DNA of 64,000 nt from Streptomyces bottropensis ATCC 25435 (lineage in GTDB: Bacteria > Actinomycetota > Actinomycetes > Streptomycetales > Streptomycetaceae). Where the stretch lies: contig NZ_KB911581.1 in the NCBI RefSeq assembly GCF_000383595.1, positions 7,585,519 through 7,649,518 of the forward strand, read 5' to 3'. Positions 32,383 through 39,473 of this stretch are shown here, piece after piece; positions within the stretch are counted from its first letter, which is position 1, and the number at the start of each line of letters is the position of its first letter. The translations under genes were made by a program, and so were the position numbers. Under the pieces are notes generated by a model that had not been told where the DNA came from, did not search any database, and worked only from the letters and a program-made list of their open reading frames with translations.

Positions 32383-33918
32383 ATGCAGCCCGAGGAGCAC
32401 ACACGGCCCCAGCAGCGGTCGTACTGGATCGAGAGCGCGCCGCACGGGAGCGAGCACCCGGCGCTCGACGGGGACCTGGTCGTCGACGTGGCGGTGGTGG
32501 GCGCGGGCATCGCGGGGATCAGTGCCGCGTGGGAGCTGGCGCGGCGGGGGCGGCGGGTGGCGCTGCTGGAGGCGGACCGGGTCGCGGCGGGGGTCACGGG
32601 GCACACGACGGCCAAGGTGACGGCGCTGCACACGCTGATCTACGACCGGCTGCGGCGGACCCGGGGCGCCGAGGCGGCCGCGCTGTACGCGCGGTCGCAG
32701 AACGAGGCGGTCCGGCATGCCGCCGCGCTGGTGGAGGAGCTGGGCATCGACTGTGACTGGGAGGACGCGGCCGCCTACACCTACGCCGAGGACGAGGGGC
32801 GCGTCACGGAGCTGCGGGCCGAGGCGGAGGCGGCGCGGGAGGCCGGGCTGCCCGCCGAGTTCGTGACGGAGACGGGGCTGCCGTTCCCGGTCGCGGGGGC
32901 GGTGCGGGTGGCGGACCAGGCCCAGTTCCATCCCCGTAAGTACCTGCTGGCGCTGGTGGAGGATCTGGTGCGGCAGGGCGCGTCGGTCCATGAGCGGACG
33001 CGGGTGGTGCGGCTCAAGGAGGGCTCGCCGTGCCGGCTGACCACCGAGGCGGGGTTCACGGTGACCGCCGAGGACGTCGTGATCGCCACGCACTACCCCG
33101 TCTTCGACCGGGCGCTGCTGTTCACCCGGCTCTCCCCCCGCCGCGAACTCGTGCTCGCCGCGCCGGCCCCGGCCGGCGCCGACCCGCACGGCATGTACAT
33201 CACCCAGGAGCAGCGCACCCGCTCCGCGCGGACCGCCCCGTACGGGGACGGGCGGCGGCTGCTGATCGTCACCGGGGAGCACTTCACCCCGGGCACGGCC
33301 GGCGTCGAGGCACGGTTCGAACTCCTCGCGGACTGGGCGGTCGAGCGCTTCGGGCCGCTGGACTTCACCCACCGCTGGGCGACGCAGGACAACGACTCCA
33401 CCGACTCCGTGCCGCTCGTCGGCCTCTTCCACGCGGGCAGCCGGCACACGTGGGTGGCGACCGGGTTCGGCGGCTGGGGCATGAGCGGCGGCATCATGGC
33501 CGGGCGGCTGCTGGCCGAGCTGATCACCGGGCACAAGTCCGCGTGGAGCGATCTGTACGATCCGCGCCGGGTGCTCAGCGCGGTACGGGAGGCGCCGGCC
33601 TTCCTCAAGCACCAGGCCCAGGTCGCCCGGCACTTCGTCGGCGACCGGATCAGCCCGCCCGGGGGCGCCTCCGTGGACGCGATCGCCCCCGGGGACGGCG
33701 CGATCATCCGCGTCGGCGGCCGCCACTGCGCGGTCCACCGGGACGAGGACGGCTCGCTGCACGCCGTCTCCGCCCGGTGCACCCACATGGGCTGCCTGGT
33801 CGGCTTCAACCGCGCGGAACGCATGTGGGAGTGCCCCTGCCACGGCTCCCGTTTCGACGTCGAGGGCCGGATCGTGCAGGGACCGGCGACCAAGCCGCTG
33901 GAAGGGCGGGATCTCTGA
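32383..33918 (+). CDS. FAD-dependent oxidoreductase with C-terminal Rieske domain
   Basis: A 511-residue fusion. The N-terminal DAO-type FAD domain has VVGAGIAGISAAWELARRGRRVALLEAD (about 31-60) and a late FAD contact TGFGGWGMSGGIMAGRLLAEL. Residues 420-511 form a Rieske domain with CTHMGC (Cys466, His468, Cys471) and CPCH (Cys484, Cys486, His487). Cys466/His468/Cys484/His487 bind the cluster, and Cys471/Cys486 match the disulfide of bc1-type Rieske proteins. The start is AGGAC-preceded ATG, 29 bases after the CDGSH gene. It probably passes electrons from an amino or hydroxy substrate to a partner. Confidence 0.9.
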   Translation: MQPEEHTRPQQRSYWIESAPHGSEHPALDGDLVVDVAVVGAGIAGISAAWELARRGRRVALLEADRVAAGVTGHTTAKVTALHTLIYDRLRRTRGAEAAALYARSQNEAVRHAAALVEELGIDCDWEDAAAYTYAEDEGRVTELRAEAEAAREAGLPAEFVTETGLPFPVAGAVRVADQAQFHPRKYLLALVEDLVRQGASVHERTRVVRLKEGSPCRLTTEAGFTVTAEDVVIATHYPVFDRALLFTRLSPRRELVLAAPAPAGADPHGMYITQEQRTRSARTAPYGDGRRLLIVTGEHFTPGTAGVEARFELLADWAVERFGPLDFTHRWATQDNDSTDSVPLVGLFHAGSRHTWVATGFGGWGMSGGIMAGRLLAELITGHKSAWSDLYDPRRVLSAVREAPAFLKHQAQVARHFVGDRISPPGGASVDAIAPGDGAIIRVGGRHCAVHRDEDGSLHAVSARCTHMGCLVGFNRAERMWECPCHGSRFDVEGRIVQGPATKPLEGRDL

Positions 33919-33920
33919 TG

Positions 33921-34004
33921 CGGGAGCCGATGCGAGGGTCGATGTTGGGGTCGATACGGGAGCCGATGCCGGGGTCGATACGGGAGTCGACGCGGGGGTC
34001 GCGC
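33921..34004. repeat. Seven tandem copies of a 12-bp repeat
   Basis: Units such as CGGGAGCCGATG, CGAGGGTCGATG and CCGGGGTCGATA follow one another without gaps for about 84 bases right after the Rieske oxidoreductase stop and run into the hairpin. A reading frame starting at 33918 crosses them and is rejected as a gene. Confidence 0.75.
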
Positions 34005-34060
34005 GCGCCGAGGAGCGCGTGGCCCGGGTTCCGCGGTCCCCGCGCTCCTCGGCGCGCGCG
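34000..34060 (+). terminator. Very strong hairpin terminator after the Rieske oxidoreductase
   Basis: A perfect 20-bp stem (arms 34000-34019 and 34041-34060, containing GCGCGCCGAGGAGCGCG) with a 21-base loop. It closes the redox gene run. Confidence 0.8.
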
Positions 34061-34129
34061 GCCGACCCGTGTCCCCCACACCCCGGCGGGGTGCCGTACC
34101 GCGCCGGCCGACGTGTACGGTCCGAAGGC

Positions 34130-34936
34130 ATGAAACTCGCGTTCTCCACCCTCGGTGTCCCCGGTCTCCCCATCGCCGACGTCGTACGGCTCGCCGTCAC
34201 GCACGGCTATCACGGCGTCGAGTTGCGCGCCCATCCCGAGGAGCCGGTGCACCCGGGGATCGGGGCCGGCGAACGCGCCGAGGTGGCCGCCGCGTTCAAG
34301 GCCGCGGGCGTGGAGATCCTGGGGGTCGCCGGGTACGCGCGCGTCGCCGCGCCGGGCGACGACGGCCCCGTACTGGACGAGATCCGCCGACTCCTGGACC
34401 TGGCGAGGGACCTGGGCGCCCCCTTCGTCCGTGTCTTCCCCGGCGCCGACCTGGCCGGCGGGCAGAGCGCGGACGAGGCCGACGCGATCGCGGCGCGGCG
34501 GCTCGGCACGGCGGCGGAGGACGCGGCCGACCGGGGCGTACGGGTCCTGCTGGAGACCCATGACTCGCACTGCACCGGCGCCGACGCGATCCGGGTGCTC
34601 GGCCCGGTCGGCCACGGCAGCGTGGGCTCGCTGTGGGACGTGATGCACACCTGGCTCGGCGGCGAACAGCCCGCCGAGTCCTACGCCGCCCTCTCCCCCT
34701 TCCTCGGCTACGTCCAGGTCAAGGACATCGCCTCCCCCGACGACACCACCCCGATCGCGCTCGGCGCGGGCGTCCTCCCGCTCGGCGAGTGCGTCGACCT
34801 GCTCTCCCGCAAGGACTGGGACGGGTGGCTCTGCTGGGAGTACGAGAAGCGGTGGTACGAGGAGGCCGCGCCGCTGCCGGAGCTGCTGGCGGCGGGCCGG
34901 GAACACCTCGGACGGCTCCTCAACGACGCGGCGTAA
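34130..34936 (+). CDS. Sugar phosphate isomerase/epimerase (TIM barrel)
   Basis: A 268-residue AP-endonuclease 2-type TIM barrel, with MKLAFSTLGVPGLPIADVVRLA at the start. Likely metal ligands are in VLLETHDSHC, SLWDVMHTW, GYVQVKDI and WLCWEYEKRW. It stands alone between terminator-like hairpins, so its substrate cannot be inferred from partners. It is not close in sequence to the isomerase at 24699. The ATG is the only start that gives a family-like N-terminus; GAAGG just before it is a weak, close ribosome site. Confidence 0.82.
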   Translation: MKLAFSTLGVPGLPIADVVRLAVTHGYHGVELRAHPEEPVHPGIGAGERAEVAAAFKAAGVEILGVAGYARVAAPGDDGPVLDEIRRLLDLARDLGAPFVRVFPGADLAGGQSADEADAIAARRLGTAAEDAADRGVRVLLETHDSHCTGADAIRVLGPVGHGSVGSLWDVMHTWLGGEQPAESYAALSPFLGYVQVKDIASPDDTTPIALGAGVLPLGECVDLLSRKDWDGWLCWEYEKRWYEEAAPLPELLAAGREHLGRLLNDAA

Positions 34937-34940
34937 GGCC

Positions 34941-34969
34941 ATGGCCTGAGCTTGGCAGGTCAGGCCCAT
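34941..34969 (+). terminator. Hairpin after the isomerase gene
   Basis: GGCCTGA (34943-34949) pairs with TCAGGCC (34960-34966), and two more pairs form past a single-base bulge. It is modest in strength but placed five bases after the stop. Confidence 0.45.
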
Positions 34970-35041
34970 GCCCCCGCCGGCCCTGCTCGGCGCGGATTTC
35001 GCCCCCGAATCAGCATCGACTCACCCAGAGCCGATCACGCG

Positions 35042-35072
35042 CCGAGCAAGGATCGAGCAAGTACCGAGCAAG
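35042..35072 (+). promoter_or_regulatory. Three CGAGCAAG repeats at 11-bp spacing, SARP-like box
   Basis: CGAGCAAG occurs at 35043, 35054 and 35065, exactly one helical turn apart. The heptads read CCGAGCA, TCGAGCA, CCGAGCA, close to the TCGAGC-type heptads known for SARP activators, which also recur at 11 bp. They lie 110-140 bp before the MHYT gene. The remaining part of this 244-base gap shows no gene. Confidence 0.45.
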
Positions 35073-35180
35073 TACCGACAGTAACTCTTGGAAAACGGAG
35101 CGCTGCGGCCCGTCCTTACAGCAGACTTACCTCCCGCGCGTGTCAGGCACAACTGGCCATGTACCGGGGGGATTCGGCAT

Positions 35181-36125
35181 ATGCAAGGCACGGTCGACGG
35201 TTTCAGCTACGGCGCGGTCACCCCGGCGGCGGCCTACGTCATGGCCTGCCTCGGCGCGGCGCTCGGTCTGCGCTGCGTCGTCAGGTCGGTCTACAACGAG
35301 CAGTCCTGGAAGCCCGGTTGGCTGGCCCTCGGGGCCGCGTCGATCGGCTGCGGCATCTGGACGATGCACTTCATCGCGATGATCGGCTTCCGGGTCAAGG
35401 AGAGCGAGATCCACTACGACGTCGGGCTGACCGTGCTCAGCCTCGTCGTGGCCGTCACCGTCGTCGGCATCGGGGTCTTCGCCGTGGGCTACCGGGGGGT
35501 CAGCACGGCCTCCCTGTGCTCGGCGGGAACCGTCACGGGCCTCGGGGTGGCCGCCATGCACTACCTGGGCATGGCGGCCATCCAGCTGAACGGCTACATC
35601 CGCTACGACCTCGCCGTCGTCGCCCTCTCCATCGGCATCGCCATCGCCGCCGCGACCGCCGCGCTCTGGGCGGCCGTGTCGATCAGGGGCTTCCTGACCA
35701 GCCTGGGCGCCAGCCTGGTGATGGGGGTCGCCGTGTCCGGGATGCACTACACGGGGATGGCCGCGGTGGGGGTCCACCTGCACAGCACGGCCCCCGGCAC
35801 GTTCACCGGTGAGTCGCCCACCTCGATCCTGCTGCCCATGCTCCTCGGACCGGTCATCTTCCTGCTGCTCGCGGGGGTGGTCGTGATGTTCGACCCGATG
35901 CTCGTGCTCGGCGAGGGCGACTGGGACCGGTCCGCCGTCCGCGGCAGGGAGCGCGAGCCCCACGCCCCGGGGGAGCCCCGGCGCGCCGACCGCCCGGACG
36001 TCCCGCTCCAGCACCCCGACGACGACTCCGCCGGCTCCCTCTTCGACCCTCGGTCCCGCCGACCGCGACCCCAGCCCCAGCCCTACCCCCAGCAGCAGGC
36101 GGGAGGCCGCGCCCAGCAGTGGTGA
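35181..36125 (+). CDS. MHYT-domain integral membrane sensor
   Basis: A 314-residue protein with seven membrane helices and three of the conserved MHxx motifs of the MHYT domain: TMHFIAM, AMHYLGM and GMHYTGM. These His and Met residues are thought to bind a metal such as copper and sense oxygen, CO or NO. The C-terminal 70 residues are a polar, Pro/Gln/Arg-rich cytoplasmic tail with no recognisable output domain (no GGDEF, EAL or kinase). ATG at 35181 has GGGGGGA nine bases upstream; the frame is open earlier without a ribosome site. Confidence 0.88.
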   Translation: MQGTVDGFSYGAVTPAAAYVMACLGAALGLRCVVRSVYNEQSWKPGWLALGAASIGCGIWTMHFIAMIGFRVKESEIHYDVGLTVLSLVVAVTVVGIGVFAVGYRGVSTASLCSAGTVTGLGVAAMHYLGMAAIQLNGYIRYDLAVVALSIGIAIAAATAALWAAVSIRGFLTSLGASLVMGVAVSGMHYTGMAAVGVHLHSTAPGTFTGESPTSILLPMLLGPVIFLLLAGVVVMFDPMLVLGEGDWDRSAVRGREREPHAPGEPRRADRPDVPLQHPDDDSAGSLFDPRSRRPRPQPQPYPQQQAGGRAQQW

Positions 36126-36176
36126 CAGCGCTCCGAGCGGCCCGTCGAAGATTTTTCCGGGAAATCCGCGCCAGGC

Positions 36177-36203
36177 TGTCACAACCGCCGCCCCTGCGGT
36201 GTC
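36177..36203 (+). promoter_or_regulatory. Candidate ECF41-type promoter
   Basis: TGTCACA (36177-36183) matches the -35 element reported for ECF41 sigma factors exactly, and TGTC (36200-36203) matches three of four bases of the CGTC -10 element after a 16-base spacer. It lies 36 bases before the flavoprotein gene whose downstream partner is an ECF41 sigma factor, so it suggests autoregulation. Confidence 0.6.
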
Positions 36204-36238
36204 TAGAGGTCGAATCCCCAGGAAGCGGAGGAGACATC

Positions 36239-37450
36239 ATGACGAAGAACACCGCGGTGGTCGTGATCGGTGGCGGGTACGCCGGGGTCATGGCGGCCAA
36301 CCGCCTCACGCGACGCGACGACGTGACCGTGACGCTGATCAACCCGCGCCCGGACTTCGTCAACCGGGTCCGTCTGCACCAGCTGGTCGGCGGGTCCGAC
36401 GACGCGGTGGTCGACTACCGGGAGGTCCTGGCCGAGGGCGTCCGGCTGGTGGTCGATACCGTGACACGGATCGAGACGGCCGAGCGGGGAGTGACCCTGG
36501 CGAGCGGCGCCACGGTCGACTACGACTACCTGGTCTACGCGGTGGGCAGCGGCAGCGCCGACCCGGGCGTGCCCGGAGCCGCCGAGTTCGCCTACCCGAT
36601 CGCCTCCCTGGAGGAGGCGCGGCGGCTGCGCCCCGTCCTCGACGCCACGGCCCAGGCGGCCCCGGTGGCCGTGGTCGGCGCCGGCCCGACCGGCATCGAG
36701 ACCGCCGCCGAACTGGCGGAGCAGGGCCGCCCCGTGACCCTGCTCTGCGGCGGGGTGCTCGGCCCGTACCTGCACCGCCGGGGGCGGCGCGCGGTGGCCC
36801 GGCGGCTGACCGCCCTCGGGGTGACCGTGCTCGACGGCCCCGGCACCAAGGTGACGGCGGTGACGGACACGGCCGTCCGGCTCGGCGACGGCCGCGAGGT
36901 GCCGAGCGCGGTGACCGTCTGGACCGCCGGGTTCGGCGTGCCGGACCTGGCCGCGCGCAGCGGGCTGAGCACCGACGCGCTGGGGCGGCTGCTCACGGAC
37001 GAGACGCTGACCAGCGTGGACGACCCGCGGATCGTCGCGGCCGGCGACTCCGCGGCGCCGTCGGGCCTGCCGCTGCGGATGAGCTGCCAGGCCGCGATCC
37101 CGCTGGGCGCGCGGGCCGCCGACACGGTGCTGGCCCGGATTGAGGGCGAGCGCCCCGCGCCCCTCAACCAGCTGTTCGCCGGGCAGTGCATCAGCCTGGG
37201 CCGTGGGGAGGGCATCTTCCAGTTCGCCCACCGCGACGACGTACCGCGGTGGTTCCACATCGACGGCCGCACCGGCGCGAAGATCAAGGAGCTGGTGTGC
37301 ACGGGCATCATCAAGCACCTGAGCGGTGAGGCCCGCGAGCCCGGTGCGTACGGCCTGCACCGCGTCTCGGGAGGCAGCAAGCGGCGCCGGCTGCTGGAGT
37401 CGGCGCACCGTGAGGCCCCGGCGACCGCCGGGAGGAAGATCGAGGCATGA
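36239..37450 (+). CDS. NAD(P)/FAD-dependent oxidoreductase, NDH-2-like
   Basis: A 403-residue pyridine nucleotide-disulfide-type flavoprotein. The FAD-binding start is VVVIGGGYAGVMAANRL (about 6-22), the NAD(P)-binding motif VVGAGPTGIETAAELAE (about 142-158), and a second FAD contact is RIVAAGDSAAP (about 262-272). There is no CxxC disulfide, which fits the NDH-2/AIF group. GGAGGAG precedes the ATG. Its stop overlaps the ECF41 sigma gene (ATGA). Partners of ECF41 factors are commonly carboxymuconolactone decarboxylases, oxidoreductases or epimerases, so this is the expected companion. Confidence 0.88.
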   Translation: MTKNTAVVVIGGGYAGVMAANRLTRRDDVTVTLINPRPDFVNRVRLHQLVGGSDDAVVDYREVLAEGVRLVVDTVTRIETAERGVTLASGATVDYDYLVYAVGSGSADPGVPGAAEFAYPIASLEEARRLRPVLDATAQAAPVAVVGAGPTGIETAAELAEQGRPVTLLCGGVLGPYLHRRGRRAVARRLTALGVTVLDGPGTKVTAVTDTAVRLGDGREVPSAVTVWTAGFGVPDLAARSGLSTDALGRLLTDETLTSVDDPRIVAAGDSAAPSGLPLRMSCQAAIPLGARAADTVLARIEGERPAPLNQLFAGQCISLGRGEGIFQFAHRDDVPRWFHIDGRTGAKIKELVCTGIIKHLSGEAREPGAYGLHRVSGGSKRRRLLESAHREAPATAGRKIEA

Positions 37451-38343
37451 GCGAGCCCATCACCGACCCGGCGACCGAGGCGTTCGTCGCCCACCGCAAT
37501 CTGCTCTTCACGGTCGCCTACGAGATGCTCGGCTCGGCGGCCGACGCCGAGGACGTCCTCCAGGAGACCTGGCTGCGGTGGGTCGACGTCGACCTCGGGC
37601 AGGTGCGCGACCAGCGCGCCTACCTGGTGCGGATCACCACCCGGCAGTCGCTCAACCGGCTGCGCGCGCTGAGCCGCCGCAGGGAGGCGTACGTCGGCCC
37701 CTGGCTGCCGGAGCCGTTGCTCACCACGCCCGACGTCGCCGAGGACGCGCTGCTCGCCGAGAGTGTGTCGATGGCCCTGATGCTGGTCCTGGAGACGCTG
37801 TCGCCGACCGAGCGCGCGGTCTTCGTGCTGCGGGAGGTCTTCGACCTCGGCTACGACGAGATCGCCACCGCCGTCGACAAGAGCCCGGCGGCGGTCCGGC
37901 AGATCGCCTCCCGTGCCCGCAAGCACGTGGACGCCCGCCGGCCGCGCCAGGCGGTCTCCGTGGGCGAGACCCGCAAGGCCCTGGACTCGTTCCGGCGCGT
38001 ACTGGAGACCGGTGATCCGCAGGGCTTCCTCGACGTGCTCGCCCCCGACGTCGTCCTGATCGGCGACGGCGGCGGCATCAAGCAGGCCGCGGTCCGGCCG
38101 ATCACCGGCGCCGACAAGGTCTCGCGCTTCCTGCTCGGCGGCCTGCGCAAGAACGACCTCCCGGTCCGCGTCGTCCCCACCGTCGCCAACGGCGCCCCCG
38201 CGCTCGCCGTGCACCTCGACGGCGAACTCGACGGCATCGTGGCGATCCACGTCGAGAACGGCCGGATCACCAGCCTCTACTACGTCCGCAACCCCGAGAA
38301 GCTGTCCCGGGCCGAGTCCGAGACACCCCTCACCCTGCGGTGA
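37447..38343 (+). CDS. ECF41-family RNA polymerase sigma factor with SnoaL-like C-terminal extension
   Basis: A 298-residue SigJ/ECF41 sigma factor. Region 2 covers about residues 13-78 (AEDVLQETWLRW), region 4 about 108-165 (LSPTERAVFVLREVFDLGYDEIA). The C-terminal SnoaL-like domain works as a built-in regulator in the family. The three hallmark motifs are present: WLPEP (86-90), DGGG (207-210, followed by IK rather than K) and NPEKL (282-286). No anti-sigma gene lies next to it, as is usual for ECF41. Translationally coupled to the flavoprotein. Confidence 0.92.
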   Translation: MSEPITDPATEAFVAHRNLLFTVAYEMLGSAADAEDVLQETWLRWVDVDLGQVRDQRAYLVRITTRQSLNRLRALSRRREAYVGPWLPEPLLTTPDVAEDALLAESVSMALMLVLETLSPTERAVFVLREVFDLGYDEIATAVDKSPAAVRQIASRARKHVDARRPRQAVSVGETRKALDSFRRVLETGDPQGFLDVLAPDVVLIGDGGGIKQAAVRPITGADKVSRFLLGGLRKNDLPVRVVPTVANGAPALAVHLDGELDGIVAIHVENGRITSLYYVRNPEKLSRAESETPLTLR

Positions 38344-38359
38344 CCGTTCCGGCCGGCCC

Positions 38360-39100
38360 CTACCGGCGGGGCTCCGGCAACAGCCGGGGCTCCACCCGCT
38401 CCTCGCTCACCGTGCCACCCTCCCGGCGCACGATGTACGCCCCCTTGCCCGGGAGTTCGGCGACGGCCTCCACCAGTCGGGTGCCCCGGTAGACGAGGCC
38501 GACGCCGTCGTCCGTGCAGTGCGTCTCCGGGAGGGTGCCGTCGCGGACGAGGGCGTGGACCAGGGGGCGCCGGCCCTCGTCGCTGTCGTAGTGGACACCG
38601 TTGCCGTAGGGGAGGTAGCCCAACGCGTCGGTGACGGGGCGGAGTCGGGGGCCGAAGGAGTCGGTCGTGCCGCCCCGGAACCAGCACAGGGAGCCGGCGC
38701 TGACGCCGCTGAGGACGACGCCGGACTCCCAGGCGCGGCGCAGGACGCGGTCGAGGCCGTGGACGCGCCAGACGGCCAGCAGGTTGGCGACCGATCCGCC
38801 CATGACCCAGACGACGTCCTGTTCGAGGACGGCCGACTCGATGTCCTCGATGTTGGGCATCGGGAAGAGCGCGAGGGGTGTCAGGTCGAAGCCGGCCACG
38901 CGTGCGGCCTCGCTCATACGGGCGGTCATGTGCTCGGCGTCGCCGATCGCCGTGCCGATGTACATCACCCTCGGACGCCGGCCGTGCGCGCCCGAGAGTT
39001 CCACCGCGTGGTGCACCAGGGAGTGGAAGGTGACCCGGGTGCGGTCACCGAGGCGGTGGCCGCCCGAGGTCGCGACGATGGTGGGCTCGGAGGCTGTCAT
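38360..39100 (-). CDS. Peptidase E family protein (S51, type 1 glutamine amidotransferase-like)
   Basis: A 246-residue protein. The nucleophile Ser134 sits in GVSAGSLCWF, the S51 signature. Other marks are VMYIGTAIGDAEHM, VWVMGGSVANLLAVW and GNGVHYDSDEG, where the His is the likely triad member. Peptidase E cleaves Asp-Xaa dipeptides; cyanophycinase-type relatives also exist. It is soluble, with no signal peptide. It converges on the sigma factor gene with 16 bases between stops. The ATG at 39100 starts at the family boundary. Confidence 0.85.
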   Translation of the reverse strand: MTASEPTIVATSGGHRLGDRTRVTFHSLVHHAVELSGAHGRRPRVMYIGTAIGDAEHMTARMSEAARVAGFDLTPLALFPMPNIEDIESAVLEQDVVWVMGGSVANLLAVWRVHGLDRVLRRAWESGVVLSGVSAGSLCWFRGGTTDSFGPRLRPVTDALGYLPYGNGVHYDSDEGRRPLVHALVRDGTLPETHCTDDGVGLVYRGTRLVEAVAELPGKGAYIVRREGGTVSEERVEPRLLPEPRR

Positions 39101-39163
39101 GACCCGGAGGCTAACGGAGGCCTCCGGCGGGCCGGGGGGTGGACGGTCGGCTGCCCGCCCGGT

Positions 39164-39277
39164 GGGGCTTCTCGCGCGGTTCCCGCGCGCCTGAAAAGCA
39201 GGGGCTGCGCCCCATAGCTTTTCAGGCCCGCAGGGCCTGTGGCTTTCAGGGGCGCGGGGACCTGCGCGAGAAGCCCC
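39164..39277. repeat. Long nested inverted repeat, dispersed Streptomyces-type intergenic element
   Basis: Outer arms (39164-39196 and 39244-39277) form an imperfect stem of about 33 bp starting GGGGCTTCTCGCGC. Inside lie a GAAAAGC/GCTTTTC stem (39193-39223) around GGGGCTGCGCCCC, and a GGCCCGCAGGGCC hairpin (39226-39238). From memory, such GGGGCGCGGGGA-CTGCGCGA sequences recur between genes in many Streptomyces genomes. It may also end transcription. Confidence 0.6.
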
Positions 39278-39345
39278 GCCGGAGCCGCACCCGCTCACGG
39301 CGGGAACCCGCAACGCACCCATCCCGCCCCGCCGCGCGCCCTCCC

Positions 39346-39392
39346 TTGACCGGTAGAAACTTTCCGGATAATCGTGACACCTGGAAGTTTCC
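39346..39392 (+). promoter_or_regulatory. Promoter of the GH3 gene with inverted-repeat operator
   Basis: TTGACC (39346-39351) and GATAAT (39367-39372) resemble -35 and -10 boxes, with a 15-base spacer. GAAACTTTCC (39356-39365) lies inside the spacer, and its near inverted copy GGAAGTTTCC lies at 39383-39392 just after the -10. A protein bound to both would cover the promoter, so sugar-controlled repression is plausible. Confidence 0.5.
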
Positions 39393-39394
39393 TT

Positions 39395-39436
39395 CAGCAG
39401 TCAGCAGTCAGCAGGCAGCAGTCAGTAATCAGCAGC
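39395..39436 (+). repeat. Six tandem 7-bp repeats (CAGCAGT) in the GH3 leader
   Basis: Units CAGCAGT, CAGCAGT, CAGCAGG, CAGCAGT, CAGTAAT, CAGCAGC follow one another between the promoter and the ribosome site GGAAGGAG at 39458-39465. The copy number could vary by slippage. Confidence 0.75.
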
Positions 39437-39473
39437 AGCTCCCTCTCCCCCACCTCCGGAAGGAGCGACGCAC

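Noticed and set aside
33921..34004. Repeat array considered as CRISPR
   Set aside because: Units are 12 bp with no unique spacers. The same applies to the 28-bp and 7-bp arrays at 401 and 39395.
33918..34133. 71-codon ORF starting on the Rieske gene stop (TGATG)
   Set aside because: The coupled start is attractive, but the first half is only the 12-bp repeats (REPM/RGSM units) and the rest runs through the terminator hairpin.
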